Of a DNA stretch of 64,000 nucleotides, positions 33,872 to 42,297 are shown one piece after another (the first letter of the stretch is position 1; the number at the start of each line of letters is the position of its first letter). Origin of the DNA: Amycolatopsis roodepoortensis (GTDB lineage Bacteria > Actinomycetota > Actinomycetes > Mycobacteriales > Pseudonocardiaceae). Location: the NCBI RefSeq assembly GCF_014873915.1, contig NZ_JADBEJ010000001.1, forward strand, positions 1,612,001 to 1,676,000. The letters are read 5' to 3'. Below the pieces are notes generated by a model. The model did no database searches, was not told the DNA's origin, and was given only the letters and a program-made list of their open reading frames with translations. The position numbers and the translations under genes are program-made.

Positions 33872-34723
33872 CTATACCTCCAGCAGGGTGAGCGTGGTCG
33901 CGAACGACCCGGGAACGGGGTACTTCCACGGCATCGACTCGATCAGCACCATTGCGGCGCCGCCTCCGGCCGACCACACCACCGGCTCCGGTCCGCTGGT
34001 GAGCGACCACGCCGAGGTGGTCACTGTTCCGGCCTGCCCGACCAGCAGACCGGGGCGTACCGACGCGGCACCGTCGGTCGCGGGGACGGTCAGCCTCATC
34101 CGGGCGCCGCTGCTGTCGGGTGTGGCCGGTGTCGTCGACATGGTGGTGATCACGACGTCGGCCGCGTTGAGCACGAACGCGGTCAGCGTCACCGGGACCG
34201 TGGTAGCGACGCTGGCGGCGAACGTCACCGGCTCGCCCGGCAGGATCGGGACGGCGGACCGGGCCAGCAGCAGACCGCCGCCAGTGGCGGCTGTGGTCCA
34301 CGTCAGAGCCCCGGACCCCGCAGGTGCCGGGTGATCGGGAGGGGTGACCGGAGTGGCCTGCCAGGTGAGGGTTCCGGCGGTGGCGAAACCTTCCGGGCCA
34401 TGCTCGACGCTCCCGGCCGTGGCCACCTGGACAGGTAGCCGGTTTCCGGCGGTCGGGTCCAGCAACCACACCGGGCCACCGAGCAGACCGGCGTACAGCA
34501 GCGACAGCCACCGGTGTGTGTCCTCGTCAAGGTAGGGCCATGTGAGGCCCCAGGTGCGGCGGATCCCGAGCCGGTCGAGTGTCGGGCGCCCCGTGATTGA
34601 CCGGTGCAGCCCGCCGGTGCGGACCGGCACCATTTCCGGGGCTCCGCCCAGCGACGGTGACGGCAGTGCCCGTAGCGCGCCGAGCGGCCCCAGCCAGAAC
34701 ACGGATTCGTCCACCGCAATCAC
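33872..34723 (-). CDS. Distal tail-like minor tail protein
   Basis: A 283-residue protein between tape measure and tail tip, the usual site of a Dit-type protein. It contains WLGPLGALRALPSPSLGG and RRTWGLTWPYLDEDTHRWLS, seen in actinophage minor tail proteins, then beta-rich segments. GTG at 34723 was chosen, close behind AAAGGA; GTG at 34714 is the alternative. The stop abuts the next GTG without a gap. Confidence 0.75.
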   Translation of the reverse strand: MIAVDESVFWLGPLGALRALPSPSLGGAPEMVPVRTGGLHRSITGRPTLDRLGIRRTWGLTWPYLDEDTHRWLSLLYAGLLGGPVWLLDPTAGNRLPVQVATAGSVEHGPEGFATAGTLTWQATPVTPPDHPAPAGSGALTWTTAATGGGLLLARSAVPILPGEPVTFAASVATTVPVTLTAFVLNAADVVITTMSTTPATPDSSGARMRLTVPATDGAASVRPGLLVGQAGTVTTSAWSLTSGPEPVVWSAGGGAAMVLIESMPWKYPVPGSFATTLTLLEV

Positions 34724-34734
34724 CGTTCCTTTCG

Positions 34735-37656
34735 TTAGCGTCGGGCGTTGGCTGCGTTGACCGTGTTCACCAGTCGTGCAGTCCCCGCCCCGTCGACGCG
34801 GAGCCGTGCGCCGTCCAGCGCGAGCAGCACCCCCGCCGTCACGGCGGCCGAGATGGACGCGGCGTCCAATGCGGACGTTCCCGGTGGGAACACCGGCCGG
34901 ACCTGCACAGCTGTCTGGCCGTTCACCGCCGATGGGGTGCCGGTAGCGGGTGATGTGTCCACGTGCAGGGTGTTGGTGAGGCCGGTCAGGTAGTCCCGGA
35001 TCTGCGGTTCGCCGTCTTCTAGCCCGGTCAGCAGACCGCGCATGATCAAGCGGCCGTTCCCGGTGAGGAGGACCCGGTCCCGTGCGGGTGGTCCCTTCCA
35101 CGAGGTGATCCAGTTGGTGAGTTCGCCGAGCCGGTCTTTCACCCAGCCGAACCCGGAGGTGAGTCCGTCGACCAAGCCGCGGATCACGTTCCGTCCGGCT
35201 TCCCACAGCAGGGAGCCGAGGTTGCCGAGCGCGCCGAGGATGCGGCCGGGAATGCTGGCGACGAGGTCCAGAACGCCGCCGATGCTGTGCGAGACGATCC
35301 CTTTGATCATTCCCCAGGCGCCGGAGACGATGTTCTTCACGCCGGTCCACGCCTGATCCCAGTTGCCCGAGATCAGGCCCGTCACCACGGAGATGATGCC
35401 GGAGATCACGGTCAGCGCACCGGAGATGATCTCCACGATCGCGGAGAACTTGCCCTTCACCAGCCCGAAAAGCTCCAGGATGATCGGCATCAACAGCTGG
35501 CTGATCTGCGTGATCAGCGGGGTCAGCGCGACGGCGAGCTGGGTGAACAGCCCGGCGGCCTGCACGATCACCGGCAGCAGCGACGTCACCAGGTCCAGCA
35601 GCGGCGGCAGCAGCCCGGACACGAGTTGCAGCAGCGGCGGCAGGATCGGCAGCAGCGCGGTCACGATCCCGAGGAACGCTTCCGCCAGCGGCGGGATCAC
35701 CGGCAGCAGCGCCGCGAGAATCTGTCCGGCGATCTGTCCGAGCAGCCCGCCGACCTCCGACAGCACCGGTGTGGCCGCCTGCAACGCGGTCGACACCACA
35801 CCGGCGAGTTGCTGGATCGCTTGCACCACAACGGGAAGCACCGGCATGACCGCGTTCAGCGCGGCCAGCAGCACCGAGGTGAACACCCCGCCCAGCGCGC
35901 TCAGCACCGGCAGGACGGCCGAGAGAGCTTGCAGCAGCGCGCCGCCGAGCTGCCCGATGATCGGGGACAGCGCGGTCAGCAGCTGCCCGAGCGCCGGCGC
36001 CGCGAGCCGCAGCGCCTGCACCAGGAGCCCGCCGAACTGGTTAATCAGCGGCGCGAGCGTCCGCGCGAGTTCCACGAGGGTGGGAGTCAGCTCGGTGACC
36101 GCCGCGCCGAGAGCGCCGCCGAGCTGCCCTACCAGCTCCGCGACGGCTGGAGCCAGCGCGCCGACGATCGGGGCCAGCGCGGCAGCCGCCGGAACCAGGA
36201 CCGCCGCCAACGCCTGGGCCGCCGTGCCCAGCACAGGAGCCAGGGCGGCGAGGACCTGGCCGAGCGGAGCGATAGCGGGGGCCAGCGCGGCGAACGCCGC
36301 CCCGATCATCGGCCCGAGCTGCGCGATCGCCGGGGCGATCGAGGTGACGATGGCCTGGCCGAGCGAGACGAGAACCGGCATCAAACCGGATGTGACGGCG
36401 TGCAAGCCGTCGAAGATCTGGCCCAAAGCCCGCGCGCCTTCGGCGGAGCGCACGAACTCGGCCATCTGGCCGGTGACGTCGACCAGGACCGTGAGCAGCC
36501 CGCCGCCGCCGGTGCTGGCGGCGGAGAACACCGCGAACACGACCTGCCCCAGGTTCTTCAGAACCGTGACCAGGTCACCCACTGCCGACAAACCGGCCGA
36601 GAGCCAGTCGCGGAGCTGCCCGGACTCGCGTGCCGCCGCGATGAAGTCGGCGAACTTCTGCGCACCGTCGGCAAGGCCGGAGCCGAAGCCAGGCAGGAAC
36701 TCCGCGCCCACGGCGGCGATATCGCGCAGCCCTTGCAGGAACGGCTGCACCGCCCGTGAGAGCTCGTGCATGGTCGCCGAGGTATTGCCCAGGATCGCCC
36801 CGACGTCAGAGATCGTGCGGCCTTCGCGGGCGAACGCGACGAAGCCGAGCGCGCCGGCGTTCAGCCCCTCGGAGATCCCACCCAAACCGTTCCGCAGCAA
36901 CGGCAGATACGTGCCCGACAGCGCGGTGATCTCCGAAGCCAGGCCAGTGAACAGCCGCTGCTGCACCTCTTGCCGCAGCCCAAGGAACTCCGGGCGCAGC
37001 GCGCGGACCGCGTTCGCGGCCGCCGCCATCGCAGGCGGAAAGTCCTTGATCGCCTCGGCGTACTTCTTCGGATCCTCCTGCTTCAGCGCATCGGAGAACC
37101 CGGAGATCCCGAGCTTCAGCGTCTGCATGATCGCCACGGCCGCGAGCCCGGCAGCAGGCACCGCCAGCAGCGACCCCGACGCGGTGGCCGCGACCGACCC
37201 GAGACCGCCCAGTGCAGTCACGGCCTGCCCGGCACCGGCCGCCATCGCCCCGTACTTCAAGGTGGCCAGGCCAACCGCGCCCGAGTGCAGCGCTACCGCA
37301 CCGGTCGCCGCCCGCATCCGGGAGTCCACTTCGGACAAGCCGCGGATACTCGCGCCGACCGACTTGTCCAAGACGACCTTGAGCGTGATGTTCTGGCCGT
37401 CGAGACGCCGTTTCAGCGCAGCGAACCGGGTTTCAGCCGGTTCGGCCTCCAGCTCGGCCAGCAGCCGGATCGCGGTCTGATCGCCCTCGCGGGCGGCCAC
37501 GCGCAGCTGTTCGCGCAGCAGCGCGGTTTTCACCTCGGCCGACAGGCTGACCTTCGGGGCCTGCCCTTCGGCCTCACGGACCTGATCGCGCAGGTGCCGC
37601 CCCAAGCCCTGGAGGGACGGCATGATCTTGAGATAGGCGTGAGCAACCGAGGTCAC
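34735..37656 (-). CDS. Tail tape measure protein
   Basis: A 973-residue protein that sets tail length and enters the host during infection. A charged N-terminal helix region (about 1-110) is followed by long Ala/Leu/Gly/Pro-rich hydrophobic repeats (about 420-740; units such as LAPVLG and LSPIIGQLGG) and amphipathic segments, then GNWDQAWTGVKNIVSGAW, a common tape-measure motif. It directly follows the frameshifted tail chaperone, as in lambda-like and actinophage tails. Confidence 0.93.
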   Translation of the reverse strand: MTSVAHAYLKIMPSLQGLGRHLRDQVREAEGQAPKVSLSAEVKTALLREQLRVAAREGDQTAIRLLAELEAEPAETRFAALKRRLDGQNITLKVVLDKSVGASIRGLSEVDSRMRAATGAVALHSGAVGLATLKYGAMAAGAGQAVTALGGLGSVAATASGSLLAVPAAGLAAVAIMQTLKLGISGFSDALKQEDPKKYAEAIKDFPPAMAAAANAVRALRPEFLGLRQEVQQRLFTGLASEITALSGTYLPLLRNGLGGISEGLNAGALGFVAFAREGRTISDVGAILGNTSATMHELSRAVQPFLQGLRDIAAVGAEFLPGFGSGLADGAQKFADFIAAARESGQLRDWLSAGLSAVGDLVTVLKNLGQVVFAVFSAASTGGGGLLTVLVDVTGQMAEFVRSAEGARALGQIFDGLHAVTSGLMPVLVSLGQAIVTSIAPAIAQLGPMIGAAFAALAPAIAPLGQVLAALAPVLGTAAQALAAVLVPAAAALAPIVGALAPAVAELVGQLGGALGAAVTELTPTLVELARTLAPLINQFGGLLVQALRLAAPALGQLLTALSPIIGQLGGALLQALSAVLPVLSALGGVFTSVLLAALNAVMPVLPVVVQAIQQLAGVVSTALQAATPVLSEVGGLLGQIAGQILAALLPVIPPLAEAFLGIVTALLPILPPLLQLVSGLLPPLLDLVTSLLPVIVQAAGLFTQLAVALTPLITQISQLLMPIILELFGLVKGKFSAIVEIISGALTVISGIISVVTGLISGNWDQAWTGVKNIVSGAWGMIKGIVSHSIGGVLDLVASIPGRILGALGNLGSLLWEAGRNVIRGLVDGLTSGFGWVKDRLGELTNWITSWKGPPARDRVLLTGNGRLIMRGLLTGLEDGEPQIRDYLTGLTNTLHVDTSPATGTPSAVNGQTAVQVRPVFPPGTSALDAASISAAVTAGVLLALDGARLRVDGAGTARLVNTVNAANARR

Positions 37657-37683
37657 GGACGATCACCCCGCCCGTCTGACAGG

Positions 37684-38109
37684 TCAGTCGCGCATCCAGA
37701 GCGCGATCTCGCGCAGCGACTTCAGTTCCGCACCATCGTGGGCGGGGGCGCTGCTCACCGGGGTGCGCGTGGCGCGCGCGGGCGGGGTCCAGGTGTCGAG
37801 CGGGCCAGTGAGCTGGGCGTCGGTGACATCCTGGCCCAGCGCCACGGCTACGGTCGCCCACAACGCCGTGACCCGTCGTTCGACCGTGGCGAGCACGAGT
37901 TCAGCGCGGGTCATCGCGCCGTGCGGGTCGTGCACCCGCCAGACCGCCGCGTCCTCGGGCAGGTGCGCCACCAGCGCGCACACTCGCCGGTAGGACAGGA
38001 GTCCGCGGTAGAGGTCGAGCAGATCGACCCCGTACCGCAGCAGGTCTGTTTCGAGGGCTTCAGCGGTCGCCTCGTCCGCGAGCAGCAGGGCGACCGTCAG
38101 GGGTTTCCC
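37684..38109 (-). CDS. Tail assembly chaperone, frameshift extension (T part)
   Basis: An open frame of about 139 codons after the slip site, with no start of its own. Its first in-frame residues PLTVALLLADEATAEAL follow directly if ribosomes shift back one base on GGGAAAC. The fusion with the upstream 92-residue protein would be about 230 residues. It matches the gpG-gpGT arrangement of siphophages, in which the long form helps load tail tube protein onto the tape measure. Confidence 0.85.
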   Translation of the reverse strand, partial: GKPLTVALLLADEATAEALETDLLRYGVDLLDLYRGLLSYRRVCALVAHLPEDAAVWRVHDPHGAMTRAELVLATVERRVTALWATVAVALGQDVTDAQLTGPLDTWTPPARATRTPVSSAPAHDGAELKSLREIALWMRD

Positions 38110-38375
38110 CGCCCCAGCTCCTTCATGACCACAGCCGAGAAGTCTTCGGCGTCGGCGGCTGTGGCGGCCAAACCGCGCCACTGGGTGTACTGGTCAAGCC
38201 CGAGAATGAGTTTCAGCGCCGTGAGGTGCTTGCCCTCTTCCTCGGCTTCGAGGGCTTCGAGCGGGAACCGGTCCGGACTGGGCAGGGTGAACCGCTTGCC
38301 CCGCCAGGTCACGGCCAAGCCCGCGCCGGGCGAGGCGGGCTTGCCGGTTGCTTCCGCGCGCTGTCGAGTCGCCAT
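38097..38375 (-). CDS. Tail assembly chaperone, short form (G part)
   Basis: A 92-residue protein starting MATRQRAEATGKPASPG, with a charged central region (RFPLEALEAEEEGKHLTALKLILG) typical of actinophage tail chaperones. It ends VVMKELGRGNP one codon after the slippery site. Translation yields mostly this form plus a minority fusion. GGAG lies 11 bases before the ATG. Only 26 bases separate its start from the start of an oppositely oriented gene. Confidence 0.85.
   Translation of the reverse strand: MATRQRAEATGKPASPGAGLAVTWRGKRFTLPSPDRFPLEALEAEEEGKHLTALKLILGLDQYTQWRGLAATAADAEDFSAVVMKELGRGNP
38103..38109 (-). promoter_or_regulatory. Programmed -1 frameshift slippery heptamer GGGAAAC
   Basis: On the minus strand the heptamer is phased G-GGA-AAC in the zero frame, the exact X-XXY-YYZ form for a -1 slip. 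The zero-frame stop TGA (38097-38099) comes one codon later. Confidence 0.9.
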
Positions 38376-38401
38376 CAGGTGGTGTGCTCCTTCGGTGAGG
38401 T

Positions 38402-38941
38402 GTGTTCGGTGAGGACTTGTCGGTGCGGTGTGGATACTGGGACGGCCAGTTCAAGCTGATGAGGGAGACGCACGTGGGCGCGTTGTTGGATGCCACCGCT
38501 GAGATGGGCGAATGGTCGGTGGAGGTGCGGCGAGAGTCGGCCTATCTCACCGGCTCGGGCTACAACGACTACGTGTTCGGCGAGGGCCCAGAGCCGCATC
38601 ATGTGCCGCGTGTGTTGTGGGACGCGGAGCATCCGTTCGGCCCGGCTGACGCTCCGGATGAGATCGTGCGGGCCGTCGCGTTCGCGGTTCCGGCCGAGGA
38701 CGCGGGCAAGGTGCTCGCCGCGCTGGACCAGATTCTCGCTCATGGCGAGTACGGCAGGTTCATGCAGGAGCGCCAGCCGGAGACCGGTGTGTGGCGGGCT
38801 GAGCGGGCCGAGGATTTGGTCCGGTTGCACGGGCCGGTGATTGCGTTCGGGTCGCACAAGCCGTGGGCTTTGCACGGCTCGGTGGAACTGGAATACAGCT
38901 CGCTGGCTGAGCTGCGGAACGTCTTGGCTGCGCTGGCTTAG
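38402..38941 (+). CDS. Unknown protein encoded backwards inside the tail operon
   Basis: A 179-residue protein from GTG 38402 (GAGG just upstream). It runs opposite to all neighbours between the tail chaperone and major tail protein genes, with a 26-base head-to-head gap and a 2-base tail-to-tail gap. Third codon positions are strongly G/C in this frame, so it is coding. Acidic and soluble, with SAYLTGSGYNDYVFGEGPE and FGSHKPWALHGSVELEY as distinctive stretches. I recognise no family. Position and orientation fit a moron expressed from the lysogen. Confidence 0.75.
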   Translation: MFGEDLSVRCGYWDGQFKLMRETHVGALLDATAEMGEWSVEVRRESAYLTGSGYNDYVFGEGPEPHHVPRVLWDAEHPFGPADAPDEIVRAVAFAVPAEDAGKVLAALDQILAHGEYGRFMQERQPETGVWRAERAEDLVRLHGPVIAFGSHKPWALHGSVELEYSSLAELRNVLAALA

Positions 38942-38943
38942 CG

Positions 38944-39594
38944 TTACTTCACGCGCGACTGGTCCTCGGTGATCACGTCGAGCGCTCCCGTGGTGACCGC
39001 AGGTGCCCCGAACAGCACAGCGGGGTCGTCGGTGAGCCACACGGCGATGTAGGTTTTTCCCTTCGGTGGTGCCAGGGCGGAGAACTTCATGCCCCAGCGC
39101 GCTTCCTGGGCGCGGCCCCACTGAGCGTCTTCGGTTTCGGACACCTCGGCGCGTGGCAGGTACAGGCGGTGGTGGTAGACCTCAGTGTCGGAGACGTTGT
39201 CGATCCAGTCGACACAGAGCGCGCGGACGTCGCCCTTGGGGATGGAGCTGATCTCGGCCCGATAAACCTTCGGGGTACTGGTGCCGACGGCGGCGAATTT
39301 CATGCCACCGAAGTACGCGCTGAGGACTTCACCCTTGGTTTCCTGGAACACCGAGGCCACGGTGAGTTCCTGGGATTTGTAGATGTAGCGGGCGGGGGTG
39401 AGTTGCTGCCAGTGCTCGGTGCCCTCTTTTTCGACTTTGCGGGCCAGGGTGGTGCCGTCCGGGGTGGACAGCCCGAGACCGACCCATGGGGCCGCGAGAG
39501 GTGCGATCGGGTCGGCGGGTTCGGGGGTGTCGGCTGGCGCGAGCGACACCTCACCGGTACCGGGGACGCGGACGAGCGCGGAATTCATTGCCAT
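38944..39594 (-). CDS. Major tail tube protein
   Basis: A 216-residue protein just before the tail chaperone genes in the direction of transcription (apart from the reversed gene), the canonical position of the tail tube subunit. The beta-rich pattern ALVRVPGTGEVSLAPADT, AAPWVGLGLSTPDGT and the GGMKFAAVG segment fit actinophage tube proteins. GAGG lies nine bases before the ATG at 39594. It polymerises into the non-contractile tube. Confidence 0.82.
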   Translation of the reverse strand: MAMNSALVRVPGTGEVSLAPADTPEPADPIAPLAAPWVGLGLSTPDGTTLARKVEKEGTEHWQQLTPARYIYKSQELTVASVFQETKGEVLSAYFGGMKFAAVGTSTPKVYRAEISSIPKGDVRALCVDWIDNVSDTEVYHHRLYLPRAEVSETEDAQWGRAQEARWGMKFSALAPPKGKTYIAVWLTDDPAVLFGAPAVTTGALDVITEDQSRVK

Positions 39595-39605
39595 GTAGGG
39601 AAACC

Positions 39606-40028
39606 TCAAATGGTGGGGGTGCGCGCGAAGACAGCGGCGGCGCAGGTGGCCAGCGGTGCGGCCGTGTGTGGATCGATCCCCGCGAGCGGCGCGGCGATTG
39701 GTTCGGCTCGGATGATGGGGCTTGGCGGTGCGGGTGCGCAGAGCAGGCCGAGCGCGAGCGAGGCGAGGGCCTTCGAGGTGTGCGGGCTGTGGTGCCAGGC
39801 GGTCAGCCGGATGACGGCACGTTGCACGGCGGGCCAGGTCCAGGTGTGGCCGTCCTCGGCGACGAGCAGCCACGGCAGCGACGGCGGTCCGCCGTCCGGC
39901 CCCGCGCCGGTCTCGGTCGAGACCTGGACCCGTTCGGCGACCGCGAGGCCCTGGCCGGCGAGCAGACCGCGCAGGCGCCGCACGACCAGCCCGGCGACGT
40001 CGACCGGCACCGGCACAGGACCTGTCAC
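39606..40028 (-). CDS. Probable tail terminator protein
   Basis: A 140-residue protein: VVRRLRGLLAGQGLAVAERVQVSTE followed by PSLPWLLVAEDGHTWTWPAVQRAVIRLTAWH. This alpha/beta pattern and the place immediately before the tube gene match siphophage tail terminators, which cap the tail at the head end. It overlaps the upstream gene by four bases (ATGA). Confidence 0.7.
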   Translation of the reverse strand: MTGPVPVPVDVAGLVVRRLRGLLAGQGLAVAERVQVSTETGAGPDGGPPSLPWLLVAEDGHTWTWPAVQRAVIRLTAWHHSPHTSKALASLALGLLCAPAPPSPIIRAEPIAAPLAGIDPHTAAPLATCAAAVFARTPTI

Positions 40029-40336
40029 GTCCCGTCGTCCTGTTCGCTCTCGACCGACAGGCCCGCGGTTTCCGCCGCGCGTTTGAGCAGCCCGTAGCGT
40101 GCTTCCATCCCGAGTCCGGCGGGGTGGCGGATGGCGACCGACCAGCCCACACGGTCGGTGTCTGGGTCGGAGTAGACGTCGATCGGCAGCGGCTCACCCG
40201 AGGTCACCACATGCCCGGACGCGCGGACGGTCTCGCCGACCTTTTCAGCAACGGCCCGGATCTCTTGCTCGAACTCGGCCGAGTGCAGGAGTTCCGCGAC
40301 GGCGGCGTAGTCGATCGTGACGCGTTCCAGGGCCAT
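40025..40336 (-). CDS. HK97 gp10-like neck protein
   Basis: A 103-residue protein with an N-terminal helix (YAAVAELLHSAEFEQEIRAVAEKVGE) and a short beta segment, ending PAGLGMEARYGLLKRAAETAG. Size, helix pattern and position match HK97 gp10-like tail-completion proteins. It lies four bases after the head-closure gene. Confidence 0.72.
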   Translation of the reverse strand: MALERVTIDYAAVAELLHSAEFEQEIRAVAEKVGETVRASGHVVTSGEPLPIDVYSDPDTDRVGWSVAIRHPAGLGMEARYGLLKRAAETAGLSVESEQDDGT

Positions 40337-40340
40337 CTGT

Positions 40341-40670
40341 TCAGCCCTCCACGTGGGTCAGGGTGAGTTCGTAGTGGACGTAGCCGAACCGCGGTGACCA
40401 CCGCGCCGGTTCCCCGGACACCTCGAACGTCCGCCCGTCCCACTCGATTCGTTCCCGCGCGGTGACCGGTACGGCGGTGAACGCCCGCCAGCCGGTGACC
40501 ACTGCCTGACGGCCGGGCGCGGCCGGTTCGGTCGAACTCCCCGGCTGAACGAGTCCGGCCACGGTCCGCCGAGGTGCGTCCGGGCCGTAGGTGAGCCGAG
40601 GTACCGGGTTCTCGTACTCGTCCGGCTGCGGGGCCGGGGTGACGACGATCAAGCGATGCGGGAAACGCAC
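40341..40670 (-). CDS. Head closure / head-tail adaptor protein
   Basis: A 109-residue beta-rich protein (RFPHRLIVVTPAPQPDEYEN to FGYVHYELTLTHVEG). Conserved IEWDGRTFEVSGEPARW is typical of the small beta-barrel head-closure (SPP1 gp16-like) family. It lies between the connector and gp10-like genes. Confidence 0.75.
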   Translation of the reverse strand: MRFPHRLIVVTPAPQPDEYENPVPRLTYGPDAPRRTVAGLVQPGSSTEPAAPGRQAVVTGWRAFTAVPVTARERIEWDGRTFEVSGEPARWSPRFGYVHYELTLTHVEG

Positions 40671-40684
40671 GAGGGTTCACCGCC

Positions 40685-41041
40685 TCACACAGTCCAAATG
40701 GTGAACGCCGCACGGGGTGCCGGGACTGGTGCGCGCAGCAGGGCCAGTTCGTCTTCTGTGAAGTACAGGCCGCCCCCGGCATGGGCGGCGGTCCGGGAAT
40801 GCCCGCCGACGGTTTCGGAGGTGTTGCCGTCCGCCGGGGACGCCAGCGCCCGCAGGACCGCCGTGCAAATGACACCGGGAGCGGTGTCCGGCGGTGGGTC
40901 CGACAGGTCGGGAACCTCGTGCCGGACCCACGCGGAGGCGTCCTCCAGGAGCACGGCGGCACGGGCTTCCTGCTCGGTGGTCAGCGGGGCTTCGGATCGT
41001 TTGCGGACGTCGGCGACGGTCGCCAGCGGCGGAAGGGACAC
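40685..41041 (-). CDS. Head-tail connector protein (gp6/gp15-like)
   Basis: A 118-residue helical protein. LATVADVRKRSEAPLTTEQE followed by AAVLLEDASAWVRHEVPD is the common start of actinophage connector proteins that dock on the portal. GTG at 41041 follows a perfect GGAGGTGAT. Upstream codons in this frame overlap the small capsid-linked gene and were excluded. Confidence 0.8.
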   Translation of the reverse strand: MSLPPLATVADVRKRSEAPLTTEQEARAAVLLEDASAWVRHEVPDLSDPPPDTAPGVICTAVLRALASPADGNTSETVGGHSRTAAHAGGGLYFTEDELALLRAPVPAPRAAFTIWTV

Positions 41042-41075
41042 GAGGTGATCACCTCCCGCCACCGGCTGGACGTGC

Positions 41076-41255
41076 TCAGCTGTCCGGACCGTCCTTCGGC
41101 GGACGTCCACCGGCCGCGCGGACCCCGACCTCGGACGGCAGTTTCTTGAGCGCGTCGGCGGTGGCCTTGTCGGTGACCTCTGCCTCACCGTCGACGAAGG
41201 TGACGCCGAGGTCGTGCACGGTCAGCCCTGGATACTTCGTGCTGGTGAACTTCAT
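41076..41255 (-). CDS. Small structural-region phage protein
   Basis: A 59-residue protein (MKFTSTKYPGLTVHDLGVTF to the Pro-Lys-rich end). Its ATG overlaps the capsid stop (TGATG). Short proteins of this form commonly follow the major capsid gene in actinophages and may stabilise the capsid or neck; the role is not established. Confidence 0.72.
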   Translation of the reverse strand: MKFTSTKYPGLTVHDLGVTFVDGEAEVTDKATADALKKLPSEVGVRAAGGRPPKDGPDS

Positions 41256-42238
41256 CAGGCACCCGCCACGGTCAGGCCGGTGATCTTGCCGTGGGCGTTC
41301 TCCGGCCCGTACTCCAGCCCGATCTCGCCGTAGATCTGGGCCTTGTCCACCGAGCCGGTCTTGGCCAGGGGTTCGGAGAACAGGAAGCCCTTGCCGGGCG
41401 TCTCGAGCAGCACCGGCGCGCACTGGTCCAGGGACACCACTTCGACGGCATCGGCGGGCATGTAGCGGTTGAGCATCACGTTCAGCGTGCCGAAGTCGGT
41501 TTCGATGGTCGTCAGGGAGACTCCGGCGACGTTGCGGGTCTGCTCGCGGTAGTTCTTCTTCGTGATGAACTCGTTCGTCAGCTGCCGTTTCTGCCACGCC
41601 CCGCACATCAGGGTCGCGGTCTCCGACACCTGGATACCGCCGCTCGTCCAGACCTTTTGCAGCAGGTCCAGCACCATCGCTTCCGTCAGCGGCGCGGGGG
41701 TGGCGTTGGTGATCACGTTCGTCTTGGTCGCCTCCAGGATCCCGCGCGTCTTGCGCACCTTGGAGTTGTCGGTGGGCTCCTGGAACGTGCCGGTGATGAA
41801 CCCGGCTTCGACGTCGCGGCCGATCTGGATCAGCGCCTGACGGGTCTGCCAGTCCATTTCGTTCACGACCGGGTTCGTGCCGCCGATCGACGCCGCGTTG
41901 GGGTTGGCCGAGCCGGTGCTCGCGAACATCTGCTGGGTGGCCTGGCGGGTGTAGGTGACGCCGATGGTTTCCTGGTGGATCTCCAGGACGTTGCGGTCGG
42001 TACCCCGAACGCGGGTGTCCGGGCTGGGCGCGTCCGCGCCTTCGGCACGCTGCCGGTTCGCGTCCGGGGCGCGCAGGTCGTAGACCTGCCAGGTGTGCAC
42101 GACGGCGTTGGCGCGCTTGCCGCCGGTCAGACCACCGATGGCGGACAGGAACGGAGTGTCGGTCGGAGTGAGGGCGAACAGTTCGCCCACGAAGTTTGGT
42201 GCGTTGTAGGTGTTGGCGATCGCGGCCACACCAGGCAT
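41255..42238 (-). CDS. Major capsid protein, SU10/DUF5309-like
   Basis: A 327-residue HK97-fold capsid subunit. It begins PGVAAIANTYNAPNFVGELF; RGTDRNVLEIHQETIGVTYTRQ near residues 78-100 and TLMCGAWQKRQLTNEF near 211-226 match the SU10/DUF5309 group of capsid proteins. Scaffold gene upstream and connectors downstream support it. It assembles the icosahedral head. Confidence 0.88.
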   Translation of the reverse strand: MPGVAAIANTYNAPNFVGELFALTPTDTPFLSAIGGLTGGKRANAVVHTWQVYDLRAPDANRQRAEGADAPSPDTRVRGTDRNVLEIHQETIGVTYTRQATQQMFASTGSANPNAASIGGTNPVVNEMDWQTRQALIQIGRDVEAGFITGTFQEPTDNSKVRKTRGILEATKTNVITNATPAPLTEAMVLDLLQKVWTSGGIQVSETATLMCGAWQKRQLTNEFITKKNYREQTRNVAGVSLTTIETDFGTLNVMLNRYMPADAVEVVSLDQCAPVLLETPGKGFLFSEPLAKTGSVDKAQIYGEIGLEYGPENAHGKITGLTVAGA

Positions 42239-42297
42239 AACGGTCTCCTAAAGGTGTACAGATGGTGTGCCGCCGGTGCGGCCGGGAACAAGCGCGG

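Noticed and set aside
35363..37480. Ser/Ala-rich 705-codon plus-strand frame
   Set aside because: It mirrors the repetitive tape measure gene; low-complexity composition and no start signal.
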